The translations under genes were made by a program, and so were the position numbers. A DNA stretch of 64,000 nucleotides from Micromonospora echinospora (lineage in GTDB: Bacteria > Actinomycetota > Actinomycetes > Mycobacteriales > Micromonosporaceae). A model generated the notes under the pieces. The model did no database searches, was not told where the DNA came from, and was given only the letters and a program-made list of their open reading frames with translations. Position 1 is the stretch's first letter; each line of letters opens with the position of its first letter. The stretch spans positions 6,651,501-6,715,500 of the forward strand of contig NZ_JACHJC010000001.1 of NCBI RefSeq assembly GCF_014203425.1, written 5' to 3'. This document shows positions 49,854 through 58,674 of this stretch, in pieces.

Positions 49854-51674
49854 GTGCCCGCGCCCAGCGACGGCAACCCCGCGGCGCATATCGACGCCCG
49901 GTCCCAGCCCCTGCGCAACCTCTGGCGGCTGCGGTCCTACCTGCGCCCGTACGCGACCGAGTTCGCCTGGCTGCTGGTGGCGGCGCTCGCGGCCACCGCG
50001 GCGAGCCTGGCCGTTCCGCTCGTGGTGCAGCGGGTGGTCGACGGGCCGGTGGCCCGGCACGACGAGGCCGGGCTGCTGCGGCTCGGCGGCCTCGCGCTGC
50101 TGCTCGGGCTGGCCGAGGCGGTCCTCATCTTCATCCGCCGGTGGACCCAGTCGTCGTCCTCGGTCGGCATGGAGGCGGCCATCCGCGCCGACATCTACGC
50201 CCACCTGCAACGCCTCCCGGCCGGCTTCCACGACCGTTGGCAGTCCGGCCAACTGCTGTCCCGGATCACCAGCGACCTCTCGGTGATCCGGCGGTTCCTC
50301 TCCTTCGGACTGCTGTTCCTGGTGCTCAACCTGATCACCTACGCCGCCGTGGTGGTGCTGCTGATCCGGCTGCACCCCTGGCTGGGGTCGCTCGTCGCGG
50401 CCAGCGCCGTACCGCTGTTCCTGATCAGCCGCCGCTTCGCCCGGCACTACCACGCGGCGTCGCGCCGGATGCAGGACCAGCAGGGTGACGTCGCCACGCT
50501 CGTCGAGGAGACCGCGCAAGGGCTGCGCACCATGCGGGCCTACGGGCGAGGGCCGGAACTGGCGGCCCGGTTCACCGTCGGCGCGCGCCGGCTGCACGAC
50601 ACCGGGATCGGCAAGGCGCGGCTGCTGGCCCGCACCTCGGCGCTGTTCGACCTGGTGCCCAACCTGACCCTCGGCGCGGTCCTGGTGACCGGCGCGGCCG
50701 CGGTCGCCGGTGGCGGGATGTCCATCGGGGAGCTGGTCGCGTTCGTCAGCCTTCAGCTCATGCTGATCTGGCCGGTGCAGTCGCTCGGCTGGATCATCGC
50801 CAACGGTCAGGAGGCCGCCACCGCAGCCGACCGGATCCAGGAGGTGCTCGACACCCGGCCGACGATCGTGGACGCGCCGCACGCCCGGTCGCTGGATCGC
50901 GCCGACGTACGCGGCCGGCTCCGCTTCGAGGGGGTCACCTTCCGCTACCCGGGCACCTCGGCGCCGGTGCTGCACGACCTGGACCTGACCGTCGAGCCGG
51001 GCGAGACGATGGCGATCGTCGGCGTCACCGGCTGCGGCAAGAGCACGCTGCTGTCGCTCGTCCCCCGGCTGCACGAGGTGACCGGCGGCCGGATCACAGT
51101 CGACGGGCGCGACCTGCGTGACCTGCGGCTCGGCTCGCTGCGCCGGCTGGTCGGGGTGGCGTTCGAGGAGCCGACCCTGTTCTCCATGTCGGTCTGGGAG
51201 AACCTGACGCTGGGGCGGCCGGACGCGGGCGAGGAGGAGGTCCGGGCGGCGCTGGCGCTGGCGCAGGCGGACTTCGCGTACGAGCTGCCCTGGGGGCTGG
51301 CCACCCGGGTCGGCGAACAGGGGCTGTCGCTGTCCGGCGGGCAGCGGCAGCGCCTCGCGCTGGCCCGCGCGGTGCTCGGGCGGCCCGCCCTGCTGGTGCT
51401 CGACGATCCGCTCTCCGCGCTCGACGTGCACACCGAGGCGCTCGTGGAGGCGGCGCTGCGCCGGGTGCTGCGGGAGAGCCGCACCACGGCGCTGCTGGTG
51501 GCGCATCGCCCATCCACTGTGGCGCTGGCGGACCGGGTGGCGCTGCTGGACAGCGGCCGGATCGTCGCCGTCGGCACCCACTCGGAGCTGCTGGCCCGGG
51601 TACCGGCGTACCGGGCGGTGCTCTCCGCCGAGCCGGAGCGCCGTTCCGACGGCGTCGGTCTGGTGCGCTCGTGA
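49854..51674 (+). CDS. ABC exporter half-transporter, degenerate Walker B
   Basis: A 606-residue type IV ABC exporter subunit: six membrane helices (residues ~35-310) then an ATPase domain. Walker A is GVTGCGKST, the signature LSGGQRQ is canonical, but Walker B ends LVLDDPLSALD, with Asp in place of the catalytic Glu. This marks the subunit that contributes the degenerate site in heterodimeric exporters. Its stop overlaps the GTG of the second half (GTGA). It is probably a multidrug or lipid exporter; the substrate is unknown. Confidence 0.93.
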   Translation: MPAPSDGNPAAHIDARSQPLRNLWRLRSYLRPYATEFAWLLVAALAATAASLAVPLVVQRVVDGPVARHDEAGLLRLGGLALLLGLAEAVLIFIRRWTQSSSSVGMEAAIRADIYAHLQRLPAGFHDRWQSGQLLSRITSDLSVIRRFLSFGLLFLVLNLITYAAVVVLLIRLHPWLGSLVAASAVPLFLISRRFARHYHAASRRMQDQQGDVATLVEETAQGLRTMRAYGRGPELAARFTVGARRLHDTGIGKARLLARTSALFDLVPNLTLGAVLVTGAAAVAGGGMSIGELVAFVSLQLMLIWPVQSLGWIIANGQEAATAADRIQEVLDTRPTIVDAPHARSLDRADVRGRLRFEGVTFRYPGTSAPVLHDLDLTVEPGETMAIVGVTGCGKSTLLSLVPRLHEVTGGRITVDGRDLRDLRLGSLRRLVGVAFEEPTLFSMSVWENLTLGRPDAGEEEVRAALALAQADFAYELPWGLATRVGEQGLSLSGGQRQRLALARAVLGRPALLVLDDPLSALDVHTEALVEAALRRVLRESRTTALLVAHRPSTVALADRVALLDSGRIVAVGTHSELLARVPAYRAVLSAEPERRSDGVGLVRS

Positions 51675-53644
51675 CCGGCGGCGCGCCGCGGGTGCCCCGG
51701 CCCCGCGACGCGCCAGGCGACACCGGCGCGCGCACCGCCGGGCACCGGAGGTCGCACGACGCAACCGGTGCACGCCACGACGACGCGAACCGCACCGGCG
51801 GACGCGACGACCTCTCCCGCTGGCGCGGACGGGCCACCGACCCGGACGCCGACCGCAGCCGCGCCGAGGACTCCTCCCCGGCGGCGGTGACCCGGCTCCG
51901 CGCCCGCAGCCGGCTGCTGCTGCGGCAACTGCTGCGCCCGCACCGGCGTGCGCTGGGGCTGGCGGTGGCGCTGCTGCTGGCCCAGAACGCCGCCGCGATG
52001 TCCGGGCCGTACCTCGTCATGCTCGGCATCGACCGGGGCATCGGGCCGTTGCGGTCAGGCGATCCCGGCCCGCTGATCGCGGTCGCCGCCGCGTTCGTCG
52101 TCGCAACCGCCGTCGAGTACGCGGCCCGGCGCGCGTTCCTCAGCCTCGCCGCCCGGATCGGCCAGGCCGTCCTGCTGGACCTGCGACGACGGGTGTACGG
52201 GCATTTCCTCCGCCTCGACGTCGGTTTCCACGAGCGCTACACCTCCGGCCGGATGGTGGCCCGGTTGACGAGCGACCTGGAGTCGATCGCCGAGCTGGTC
52301 GACGGGGGCATCGACAAGCTGGTGATGGCGGGGCTGTCGGTGCTGTCCGTGGCGGGCATCCTGCTCTGGCTAGACCCGCCGCTGGCGGCGGTGACGTTGC
52401 TGGCCTTCCCGTTCCTGTTCATGCTGTCGCGCTGGTTCGCCCGCGCCTCGGCGGGCGCGTACCGGCGCACCCGGGAGGCGGTGGCGCTGGTCATCGTGCA
52501 CTTCGTCGAGTCGCTGCGCGGGATCCGGGCGGTGCAGGCGTACCGCCGGGAGCCCCGCAACGAGCGCATCTTCGCCGCCGTGAACGACGACTACCGGCGC
52601 TCCAGCCTGCGCGCGTTCCGGCTGATCGCGATCTACTCGCCGGGTATCCGGCTGATCGGCAACCTGACCACGGCGGTGGTGCTCGGGTACGGCGGGTGGC
52701 GGGTGCTGGGCGGCGGCGTGGAGGTGGGCGTGCTCGCCGCGTTCCTGCTCTACCTGCGCCGGTTCTTCGAGCCGATGGAGGAGCTGAGCCAGTTCTACAA
52801 CGCGCTCCAGTCGGCGACCGCCGCGCTGGAGAAGCTGGCCGGGGTGCTGGACGAGCGTCCGGCGGTGGCCGAACCGGCGGACCCGGTGCCGCTGCCGGCC
52901 GGGTCGCCGCGCGGGGCTGTGACGTTCCGCGCCGTCGACTTCGGCTACCGACGGCAGACGCCGATCCTGTCCGGCCTGGACCTGACCGTGCCGCCCGGGC
53001 AGACAGTGGCGCTGATCGGGCCGACCGGCGCCGGGAAGTCCACAGTCGCGAAACTGCTGGCCCGGTTCCACGACCCGGACGCGGGCGCTGTCGACCTGGA
53101 CGGGGTGGACCTGCGCGACCTGGCCGACGCCGAGCTGCGCCGGGCGGTGGTGCTGGTGACCCAGGAGACCCACCTGTTCAGCGGATCCGTGGCCGACAAC
53201 ATCAGGTTCGGGCGGCCGGACGCCGACGACGAGGCGGTGGTCGCGGCCGCGCGGGCGATCGGCGCGCACGACTTCATCGCCGCGCTCCCCGACGGGTACG
53301 CCACGGACGTGCACCGGCGCGGCGGCCGGCTCTCCGCGGGGCAGCGGCAGCTCGTCGCGTTCGCCCGGGCGTTCCTCGCCGACCCCCGGGTGCTGATCCT
53401 GGACGAGGCGACCTCGGCGCTGGACGTGCCGACCGAACGGCTGGTGCAGCGGGCGCTGCACCAGGTGTTGCGCGACCGGACCGCGCTCGTCATCGCCCAC
53501 CGGCTGTCCACCGTGGAGACGGCGGACCGGGTGCTGGTGCTCGACGGCGGCCGGATCGTGGAGGACGGCCCACCGGCCGAACTGGTCGCGGCCGACGGCC
53601 GCTACGCCGCCCTGCACCGCCAATGGCGCGACTCCCTCCTCTAA
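51671..53644 (+). CDS. ABC exporter half-transporter, canonical Walker B
   Basis: Partner of the preceding gene, 657 residues. A long hydrophilic, Arg/Asp/Gly-rich N-terminus (~75 residues) precedes six membrane helices. The ATPase domain has Walker A GPTGAGKST, signature LSAGQRQ (Gly to Ala change) and Walker B LILDEATSALD with the catalytic Glu. The altered signature faces the Asp-containing site of the partner, so one composite ATP site is degenerate and the other intact. Some of the N-terminal extension may be due to a start too far upstream, but the GTGA coupling supports it. Confidence 0.92.
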   Translation: MTGGAPRVPRPRDAPGDTGARTAGHRRSHDATGARHDDANRTGGRDDLSRWRGRATDPDADRSRAEDSSPAAVTRLRARSRLLLRQLLRPHRRALGLAVALLLAQNAAAMSGPYLVMLGIDRGIGPLRSGDPGPLIAVAAAFVVATAVEYAARRAFLSLAARIGQAVLLDLRRRVYGHFLRLDVGFHERYTSGRMVARLTSDLESIAELVDGGIDKLVMAGLSVLSVAGILLWLDPPLAAVTLLAFPFLFMLSRWFARASAGAYRRTREAVALVIVHFVESLRGIRAVQAYRREPRNERIFAAVNDDYRRSSLRAFRLIAIYSPGIRLIGNLTTAVVLGYGGWRVLGGGVEVGVLAAFLLYLRRFFEPMEELSQFYNALQSATAALEKLAGVLDERPAVAEPADPVPLPAGSPRGAVTFRAVDFGYRRQTPILSGLDLTVPPGQTVALIGPTGAGKSTVAKLLARFHDPDAGAVDLDGVDLRDLADAELRRAVVLVTQETHLFSGSVADNIRFGRPDADDEAVVAAARAIGAHDFIAALPDGYATDVHRRGGRLSAGQRQLVAFARAFLADPRVLILDEATSALDVPTERLVQRALHQVLRDRTALVIAHRLSTVETADRVLVLDGGRIVEDGPPAELVAADGRYAALHRQWRDSLL

Positions 53645-53660
53645 CCCTCCCTCTGGCCCT

Positions 53661-53735
53661 CGCCGATCTTGCACTTACGGCCCACGGGATGCCCCAAAAG
53701 CGGCTTGTGCCGGGGCGGCAAGTGCAAGATCGGCG
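53661..53735. repeat. Long-loop hairpin with 16-bp perfect arms between ABC exporter and valS
   Basis: CGCCGATCTTGCACTT (53661-53676) and its exact complement (53720-53735) enclose a 43-base GC-rich loop that has its own GCCC/GGGC pairing. It may terminate the exporter operon, and looks like a dispersed intergenic repeat. It ends 48 bases before the valS -10. Confidence 0.75.
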
Positions 53736-53783
53736 CGGACGCGCAGGGTGGGGAAAGTCGTGGATCGGGGCAGCCGGGCTGCC

Positions 53784-53789
53784 TACCAT
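53784..53789 (+). promoter_or_regulatory. -10 element, leaderless valS
   Basis: TACCAT lies 6 bases before the ATG at 53796. Confidence 0.5.
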
Positions 53790-53795
53790 CGGCTG

Positions 53796-56360
53796 ATGAC
53801 CGACACGACGATCAGCGCCCGCGGCGGCGTCCCCGAGCGTCCGAGCCTGGACGGCCTCGAGGAGACCTGGGCCCGCCGCTGGCAGTCCGACGGGACGTAC
53901 GCGTTCGACCGCACAAAGGAGCGGTCGGACGTATACGCGATCGACACTCCCCCGCCGACCGTGTCGGGCGAGCTGCACATGGGGCACGTCTTCTCGTACA
54001 CCCACACCGACGCGGTGGCCCGGTTCCAGCGGATGCGCGGGCGGACCGTCTTCTACCCGATGGGCTGGGACGACAACGGGCTGCCCACCGAACGCCGGGT
54101 GCAGAACGTGTACGGCGTGCGCCCCGACCCGGCGCTGCCGTACGACAGGGACTGGCGACCGCCGGCCGCGCCGGTCGACGACGCGGCCCGGAAGAACCCG
54201 ACGGCGATCTCCCGGCGCAACTTCATCGAGCTGTGCGAACTGCTCACGGTGGAGGACGAGAAGGCGTTCGAGGCGCTGTGGCGGCGGCTCGGGCTGTCCG
54301 TGGACTGGTCGCTGACGTACACCACGATCGGGTCGGCGGCCCGCGCGGCCAGCCAGCGCGCGTTCCTGCGCAACCTGGCGCGGGGCGAGGCGTACCAGGC
54401 CGAGGCGCCGACGCTGTGGGACGTCGGGTTCGGCACCGCTGTGGCGCAGGCGGAGCTGGAGGACCGGGAGCGGCCGGGCGCGTACCACCGCCTGCGGTTC
54501 ACCGGTCCGGACGGCCGCGAGGTGCTGATCGACACCACCCGGCCGGAGTTGCTGCCGGCCTGCGTGGCGCTGGTCTGCCACCCGGACGACGAGCGGTACG
54601 CGGACCTGGTCGGCGCGGCTGCGCGTACCCCGGTGTTCGGGGTCGAGGTGCCGGTGCGCGCGCACCCGCTGGCGGACCCGGCCAAGGGCACGGGCATCGC
54701 GATGGTCTGCACGTTCGGTGACCTGAACGACGTGACCTGGTGGCGTGAGCTGCGGCTGGACACCCGGGTGGTGATCGGCCGGGACGGGCGGCTGCTGCCG
54801 GAGCCGCCGGCCGGCGTGCCGGCGGAGCCCTACGCGGCGCTGGCCGGGCAGACCGTCAACGGCGCCCGGCGGACGCTGGTGGAGCTGCTGGCGGACGCGG
54901 GTGACCTGGTGGGCGAGCCACGTCCGATCACCCACCCGGTGAAGTTCTACGAGCGCGGCGACCGGCCGCTGGAGATCGTCTCGACCCGGCAGTGGTATCT
55001 GCGCAACGGTGGCCGGGACGCCGACCTGCGGGCGGAGCTGCTGGCCCGGGGGCGGGAGCTGCGCTGGGTGCCGGAGCACATGCGGCACCGGTACGAGCAC
55101 TGGGTGGGTGGCCTCACCGGTGACTGGCTGGTCAGCCGGCAGCGGTTCTTCGGCGTGCCGGTGCCGGTGTGGTACCGGCTCGACGACACTGGCGAGCCGG
55201 ACTGGTCCCACCCTCTCACACCGGACGAGGCGACACTGCCGATCGACCCGAGCAGCGAGCCGCCGCCCGGATACGAGGAGTCGCAGCGCGGCGTGCCCGG
55301 CGGTTTCACAGGTGACCCGGACGTGCTGGACACCTGGGCCACCTCCTCGCTGACCCCGCAGATCGTCGGCGGCTGGGAGAGCGATCCGGACCTGTTCGCC
55401 CGGGTCTTCCCGATGGACCTGCGCCCGCAGGGGCACGACATCATCCGTACCTGGCTGTTCGCCACAGTGGCCCGCGCCCATCTGGAGCACGGCACGCTGC
55501 CCTGGCACACGGCGGTGCTCTCCGGCTGGATCCTCGACCCGGACCGCAAGAAGATGTCGAAGTCCAAGGGCAACGTGGTCACGCCGATGGCGCTGCTGGA
55601 GCAGAACGGGTCCGACGCGGTCCGCTACTGGGCCGCCAACGGCAAGCCGGGCACGGACCTCGCCTTCGACCCCGCCCAGGTCAAGGTGGGCCGCCGGCTG
55701 GCCACCAAGCTGCTCAACGCGTCGCGGTTCGCGCTCGGGCTGGGCGCCGCCGACGCGCTGCGGGCCGCGGCGACGCAACCGCTGGACACCGCGATGCTCG
55801 CCGAACTGTCCGGCGTGGTCGCGACCGCGACCACCGCCTTCGACGGGTACGACCACACAGCCGCCCTGATGGCCACCGAGGCGTTCTTCTGGCGGTTCTG
55901 CGACGACTACATCGAGTTGGTGAAGGAGCGCGCCTACGGCACCGGGCCGGCGGCGGACTCGGCCCGGGCGGCGCTGGCAACCGCGCTGTCGGTGCAGTTG
56001 CGCCTGTTCGCGCCGGTGCTGCCGTTCGTCACCGAGGAGGTCTGGTCGTGGTGGCGGTACGGCTCGGTGCACCGCGCGCCGTGGCCGACCACGTACGAGG
56101 TGGGCCGCGCGACGCAGGCGCCGGGCGACCCGGAGCTGCTCCGGCTGGCCGCGGACGCGCTGGGTCAGGTGCGCCGCGCCAAGTCGGAACGGAAGCTGTC
56201 GATGAAGGCGGACGTGCCGCTGGCCGAGGCGCTCGGACCGGCGGCGGTGCTCGACAAGCTCGGCACGGTCGCCGACGACCTGCGGGCGGCGGGCCGGATC
56301 GCGAAGCTGGACCTGCTGCCCGACCGCACCACCGAACTGGTCATCGCCTGCGCGTTCTGA
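53796..56360 (+). CDS. valS: Valine--tRNA ligase
   Basis: Class Ia aminoacyl-tRNA synthetase, 854 residues. The HIGH motif is GELHMGHVFSYTHTD and the KMSKS loop is DRKKMSKSKGNV. The CP1 editing domain (VLIDTTRPELLPACVALVCH split as VLIDTTRPELLPA and VALVCHPDDERYADL) is intact. It has the short C-terminus without the long ValS coiled coil, and the FYPMGWDDNGLPTERRVQN sequence of the archaeal-like ValS carried by actinobacteria. The ATG at 53796 appears leaderless; no T-box was expected or seen. Confidence 0.95.
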   Translation: MTDTTISARGGVPERPSLDGLEETWARRWQSDGTYAFDRTKERSDVYAIDTPPPTVSGELHMGHVFSYTHTDAVARFQRMRGRTVFYPMGWDDNGLPTERRVQNVYGVRPDPALPYDRDWRPPAAPVDDAARKNPTAISRRNFIELCELLTVEDEKAFEALWRRLGLSVDWSLTYTTIGSAARAASQRAFLRNLARGEAYQAEAPTLWDVGFGTAVAQAELEDRERPGAYHRLRFTGPDGREVLIDTTRPELLPACVALVCHPDDERYADLVGAAARTPVFGVEVPVRAHPLADPAKGTGIAMVCTFGDLNDVTWWRELRLDTRVVIGRDGRLLPEPPAGVPAEPYAALAGQTVNGARRTLVELLADAGDLVGEPRPITHPVKFYERGDRPLEIVSTRQWYLRNGGRDADLRAELLARGRELRWVPEHMRHRYEHWVGGLTGDWLVSRQRFFGVPVPVWYRLDDTGEPDWSHPLTPDEATLPIDPSSEPPPGYEESQRGVPGGFTGDPDVLDTWATSSLTPQIVGGWESDPDLFARVFPMDLRPQGHDIIRTWLFATVARAHLEHGTLPWHTAVLSGWILDPDRKKMSKSKGNVVTPMALLEQNGSDAVRYWAANGKPGTDLAFDPAQVKVGRRLATKLLNASRFALGLGAADALRAAATQPLDTAMLAELSGVVATATTAFDGYDHTAALMATEAFFWRFCDDYIELVKERAYGTGPAADSARAALATALSVQLRLFAPVLPFVTEEVWSWWRYGSVHRAPWPTTYEVGRATQAPGDPELLRLAADALGQVRRAKSERKLSMKADVPLAEALGPAAVLDKLGTVADDLRAAGRIAKLDLLPDRTTELVIACAF

Positions 56361-56375
56361 CCAGCTCCGCGCACA

Positions 56376-56410
56376 CGAGGGGCGGCCGGCGTGACGCCGG
56401 CCGCCCCTCG
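56376..56410. terminator. Terminator between convergent valS and lipoprotein genes
   Basis: Perfect 16-bp arms (CGAGGGGCGGCCGGCG and complement) around a TGA loop, 15 bases after the valS stop and 12 before the stop of the convergent lipoprotein gene; it can serve both. Confidence 0.9.
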
Positions 56411-56422
56411 GTGGTGCGTGGC

Positions 56423-56893
56423 TCAGTCGGCCGCGCAGGCCGCCTTGAGCTTGTCCCGGGCGGCGGTGAGATCCGCCCTGCTCGGCGCCTTGCCCGGCGC
56501 CTTGGCCCAGGCGTCGGCGAGGTCGGCCATCTCGGTCGCGACGCCCTTCACCGCGCTGTTGACCTCGTCGCTGCTTGTGAAGGCGTGCGTGTAGAGCGTC
56601 GCCGCTCCGGCCGAGTACTGCGCGCTGACCGCGGAATGGCCGGCCGGCGGGCCGATCTTCTCCGCCTCGGCCACCTCCTTCAGGGCGGCCGTGATGTCCT
56701 TCTCCGCCGTCGCGCAGGTCGTCCGGGTGGCGGCGTCGAGACCCGCCGGAGCCGGGGTCACCGGCGGCACGGACGTGGCGGCCGGCGCGGAGGGCGCCGC
56801 CGACCCGGCCGAGGGCGTGTCGTCGCCGCAGCCGGACATGACGATCATCGCCACCGCGGCCGGAGCGAGCAGGGCGAGTCGAGCTGAACGCAA
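56423..56893 (-). CDS. Hypothetical lipoprotein
   Basis: A 156-residue predicted lipoprotein. The TTG start at 56893 has GGGGAG 6 bases upstream and gives a signal peptide ending in MSGC (Cys22). A Ser/Pro/Ala-rich linker follows, then an all-helical domain with two Cys (TTCATAEKDITAALKEV; KLKAACAAD) that probably form a disulfide. The upstream in-frame ATG would add a His/Arg-rich extension not suited to a signal peptide. Function unknown. Confidence 0.8.
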   Translation of the reverse strand: MRSARLALLAPAAVAMIVMSGCGDDTPSAGSAAPSAPAATSVPPVTPAPAGLDAATRTTCATAEKDITAALKEVAEAEKIGPPAGHSAVSAQYSAGAATLYTHAFTSSDEVNSAVKGVATEMADLADAWAKAPGKAPSRADLTAARDKLKAACAAD

Positions 56894-56950
56894 GGTGTTC
56901 TCCCCGTGTCGGTGTCGTAGCCGCCGCAAACTAGCAGACCGGACACGGCA

Positions 56951-56998
56951 GGGCGGAACCCGTTTTCCGTCGCGAACGCCGGAAAACGGGTTCCGCCC
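56951..56998. terminator. Terminator of the ABC-2 transporter operon
   Basis: Perfect 19-bp arms (56951-56969, 56980-56998) beginning GGGCGGAACCCGTTTTCCG, 10-base loop, 6 bases after the stop of the last gene in the operon. Confidence 0.92.
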
Positions 56999-57004
56999 CG
57001 GGGA

Positions 57005-57718
57005 TCAGCTCGTCTCGCCGGCCACGCTGAACGAGCGCAACCGGTCAATCGCCAGCACGGTGAAACCGACCGCCACCAGCGCGGTGAGCACCGCCGCGAC
57101 CGGCACCGAGACACTGGTGCCGAGCAGCGGCGTCGGCGCCATCTTGTCGGCCAGGGCGATCACCCACTGCTGGATCGACAGCACCCGGGTGCCGCCGACG
57201 AACCGGCCGAGCAGGCCCTCCCAGATCAGCACGTAGACCAGGCCGAGCAGCACCGGCCGCCGGGTCACCAGGCTCAACGCCAGGAACAACGCCGAGTACG
57301 CCAGCGCGCCCGCCGCCGAGGCGACGACCAGCGCGAGTCCGAGGCGTACCGAGTCGGCCAGCACGCCCGCGACGTAGATCGGAATGCCCACCGTGACCGC
57401 GCTGACGCCGGCCGCCACCGCCAGCTTCGGCAGCACGATCTGCCAGCGCGGCAGCGGCTTGGTGAGGATGTGCACCACGGTGCCGTCGTCGATCTCCGCG
57501 CCCAGCACGCCGGTGCCCACAACCAGGGCGACCACCGGCAGCACCACTGCCAGGCCGAGGCCGACGAGCACCGGCGGCCCCCACTGGCCCGGGTCCACGC
57601 CGAGCGACCGGCAGAGCACCGCCAGGCCGATCAGGATCAGCGGCAACGGCAGCAGCATGAGGAACCGGCTCCGGCCGAACAGGCCGCGCGCGGTGATCCA
57701 GGTGACTGTCGACATCAT
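57005..57718 (-). CDS. ABC-2 type transporter permease
   Basis: A 237-residue permease with six hydrophobic segments; GAEIDDGTVVHILTKPLPRW is the cytoplasmic loop typical of ABC-2 membrane proteins (coupling helix region). The start at 57718 overlaps the ATPase stop by four bases; the next codon is also ATG. Last gene of a four-gene operon with two ATPases and two permeases. Confidence 0.9.
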   Translation of the reverse strand: MMSTVTWITARGLFGRSRFLMLLPLPLILIGLAVLCRSLGVDPGQWGPPVLVGLGLAVVLPVVALVVGTGVLGAEIDDGTVVHILTKPLPRWQIVLPKLAVAAGVSAVTVGIPIYVAGVLADSVRLGLALVVASAAGALAYSALFLALSLVTRRPVLLGLVYVLIWEGLLGRFVGGTRVLSIQQWVIALADKMAPTPLLGTSVSVPVAAVLTALVAVGFTVLAIDRLRSFSVAGETS

Positions 57719-58674
57719 GCCTCCACCAGATACGAGAAGACGCTCTCCAGCGACTCGTCCTCCGGCAACAACTGCCGGACCCGGATGCCGTGCCGGAGCG
57801 CGATCCGGGGCAGGGCCCGGGTGAACGCGCCGTAGTCGCCGGCCTTGACGGTCAGGCCGGTACGGCCCAGCTCGACGCCGGAGACCGACGCCTCGGCCAT
57901 CAGCGCCACCGCCAGGGCGCGGTCGTCGGTGGAGCGAACCGCGAAGACGTGCGGCCGGTTGGTCATCAGGCGGCGGATGGTCCGGTAGTCGCCGGAGGCG
58001 GCCAGCCGGCCGGCGACCATCACCTGGACGGTGCCGGAGACCTGCTCGACCTCCTCCAGGATGTGCGAGCTGAACAGGATGGTCCGTCCCGTGTCGCCGA
58101 GCCGGTGCAGCAGCGCCATCATGTGCAGCCGCTGGCGCGGGTCCATCCCGTTGAACGGCTCGTCGAGCAGCAGCACCTGCGGGTCGTGCACCAGCGCGGC
58201 GGCGACCCGGGTGCGTTGCCGCATGCCCTTGGAGTAGGTGCCGATGCGGCGGTTCTGCGCGTCCTCCATCTCGACCAGCTCGATCGCCCGCCGCGCCGCC
58301 GCCTCCGGGTCGGGCAGCTGGTGCAGCTTCGCGCTCGCCAGCACGAACTCGTACGCGCTGAGGAACGTGTGCACCGCCTCGCGCTCGCTGACCAGGCCGA
58401 GCTGCCGGTAGACGGCGGGGTTGCGCCAGGTCGGCGCCCCGTCCAGCGTCACCGTGCCGCGCGACGGCGACAGGAAGCCGGCCATCATGTGCAGCAGCGT
58501 CGTCTTCCCGGCGCCGTTGGGGCCGAGGAGACCTGTCACGCCGGGGCCGAGCCGCATGGTGACGTCGTTCACCGCCACCACGTTGCCGTACCAGCGGGAG
58601 ACGCCCGCCAGGTCGAGCGTGCTCGTCGCGGTGGCGGGCGCGCCGGCCGTCGACTGGGTGCTGATCGCCGTCAT
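57715..58674 (-). CDS. ABC transporter ATPase
   Basis: A 319-residue ATPase with Walker A GPNGAGKTT, signature YSKGMRQR, Walker B LLLDEPFNGMD and switch His in FSSHILEEV. A short Thr/Ala-rich N-terminus precedes the domain. It pairs with the permease at 57005 and overlaps both neighbours by four bases. CcmA/NatA-like; substrate unknown. Confidence 0.92.
   Translation of the reverse strand: MTAISTQSTAGAPATATSTLDLAGVSRWYGNVVAVNDVTMRLGPGVTGLLGPNGAGKTTLLHMMAGFLSPSRGTVTLDGAPTWRNPAVYRQLGLVSEREAVHTFLSAYEFVLASAKLHQLPDPEAAARRAIELVEMEDAQNRRIGTYSKGMRQRTRVAAALVHDPQVLLLDEPFNGMDPRQRLHMMALLHRLGDTGRTILFSSHILEEVEQVSGTVQVMVAGRLAASGDYRTIRRLMTNRPHVFAVRSTDDRALAVALMAEASVSGVELGRTGLTVKAGDYGAFTRALPRIALRHGIRVRQLLPEDESLESVFSYLVEA

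Noticed and set aside
53490..56072. Long minus-strand frame over valS
   Set aside because: Antisense to a synthetase with intact HIGH and KMSKS motifs; shadow frame.
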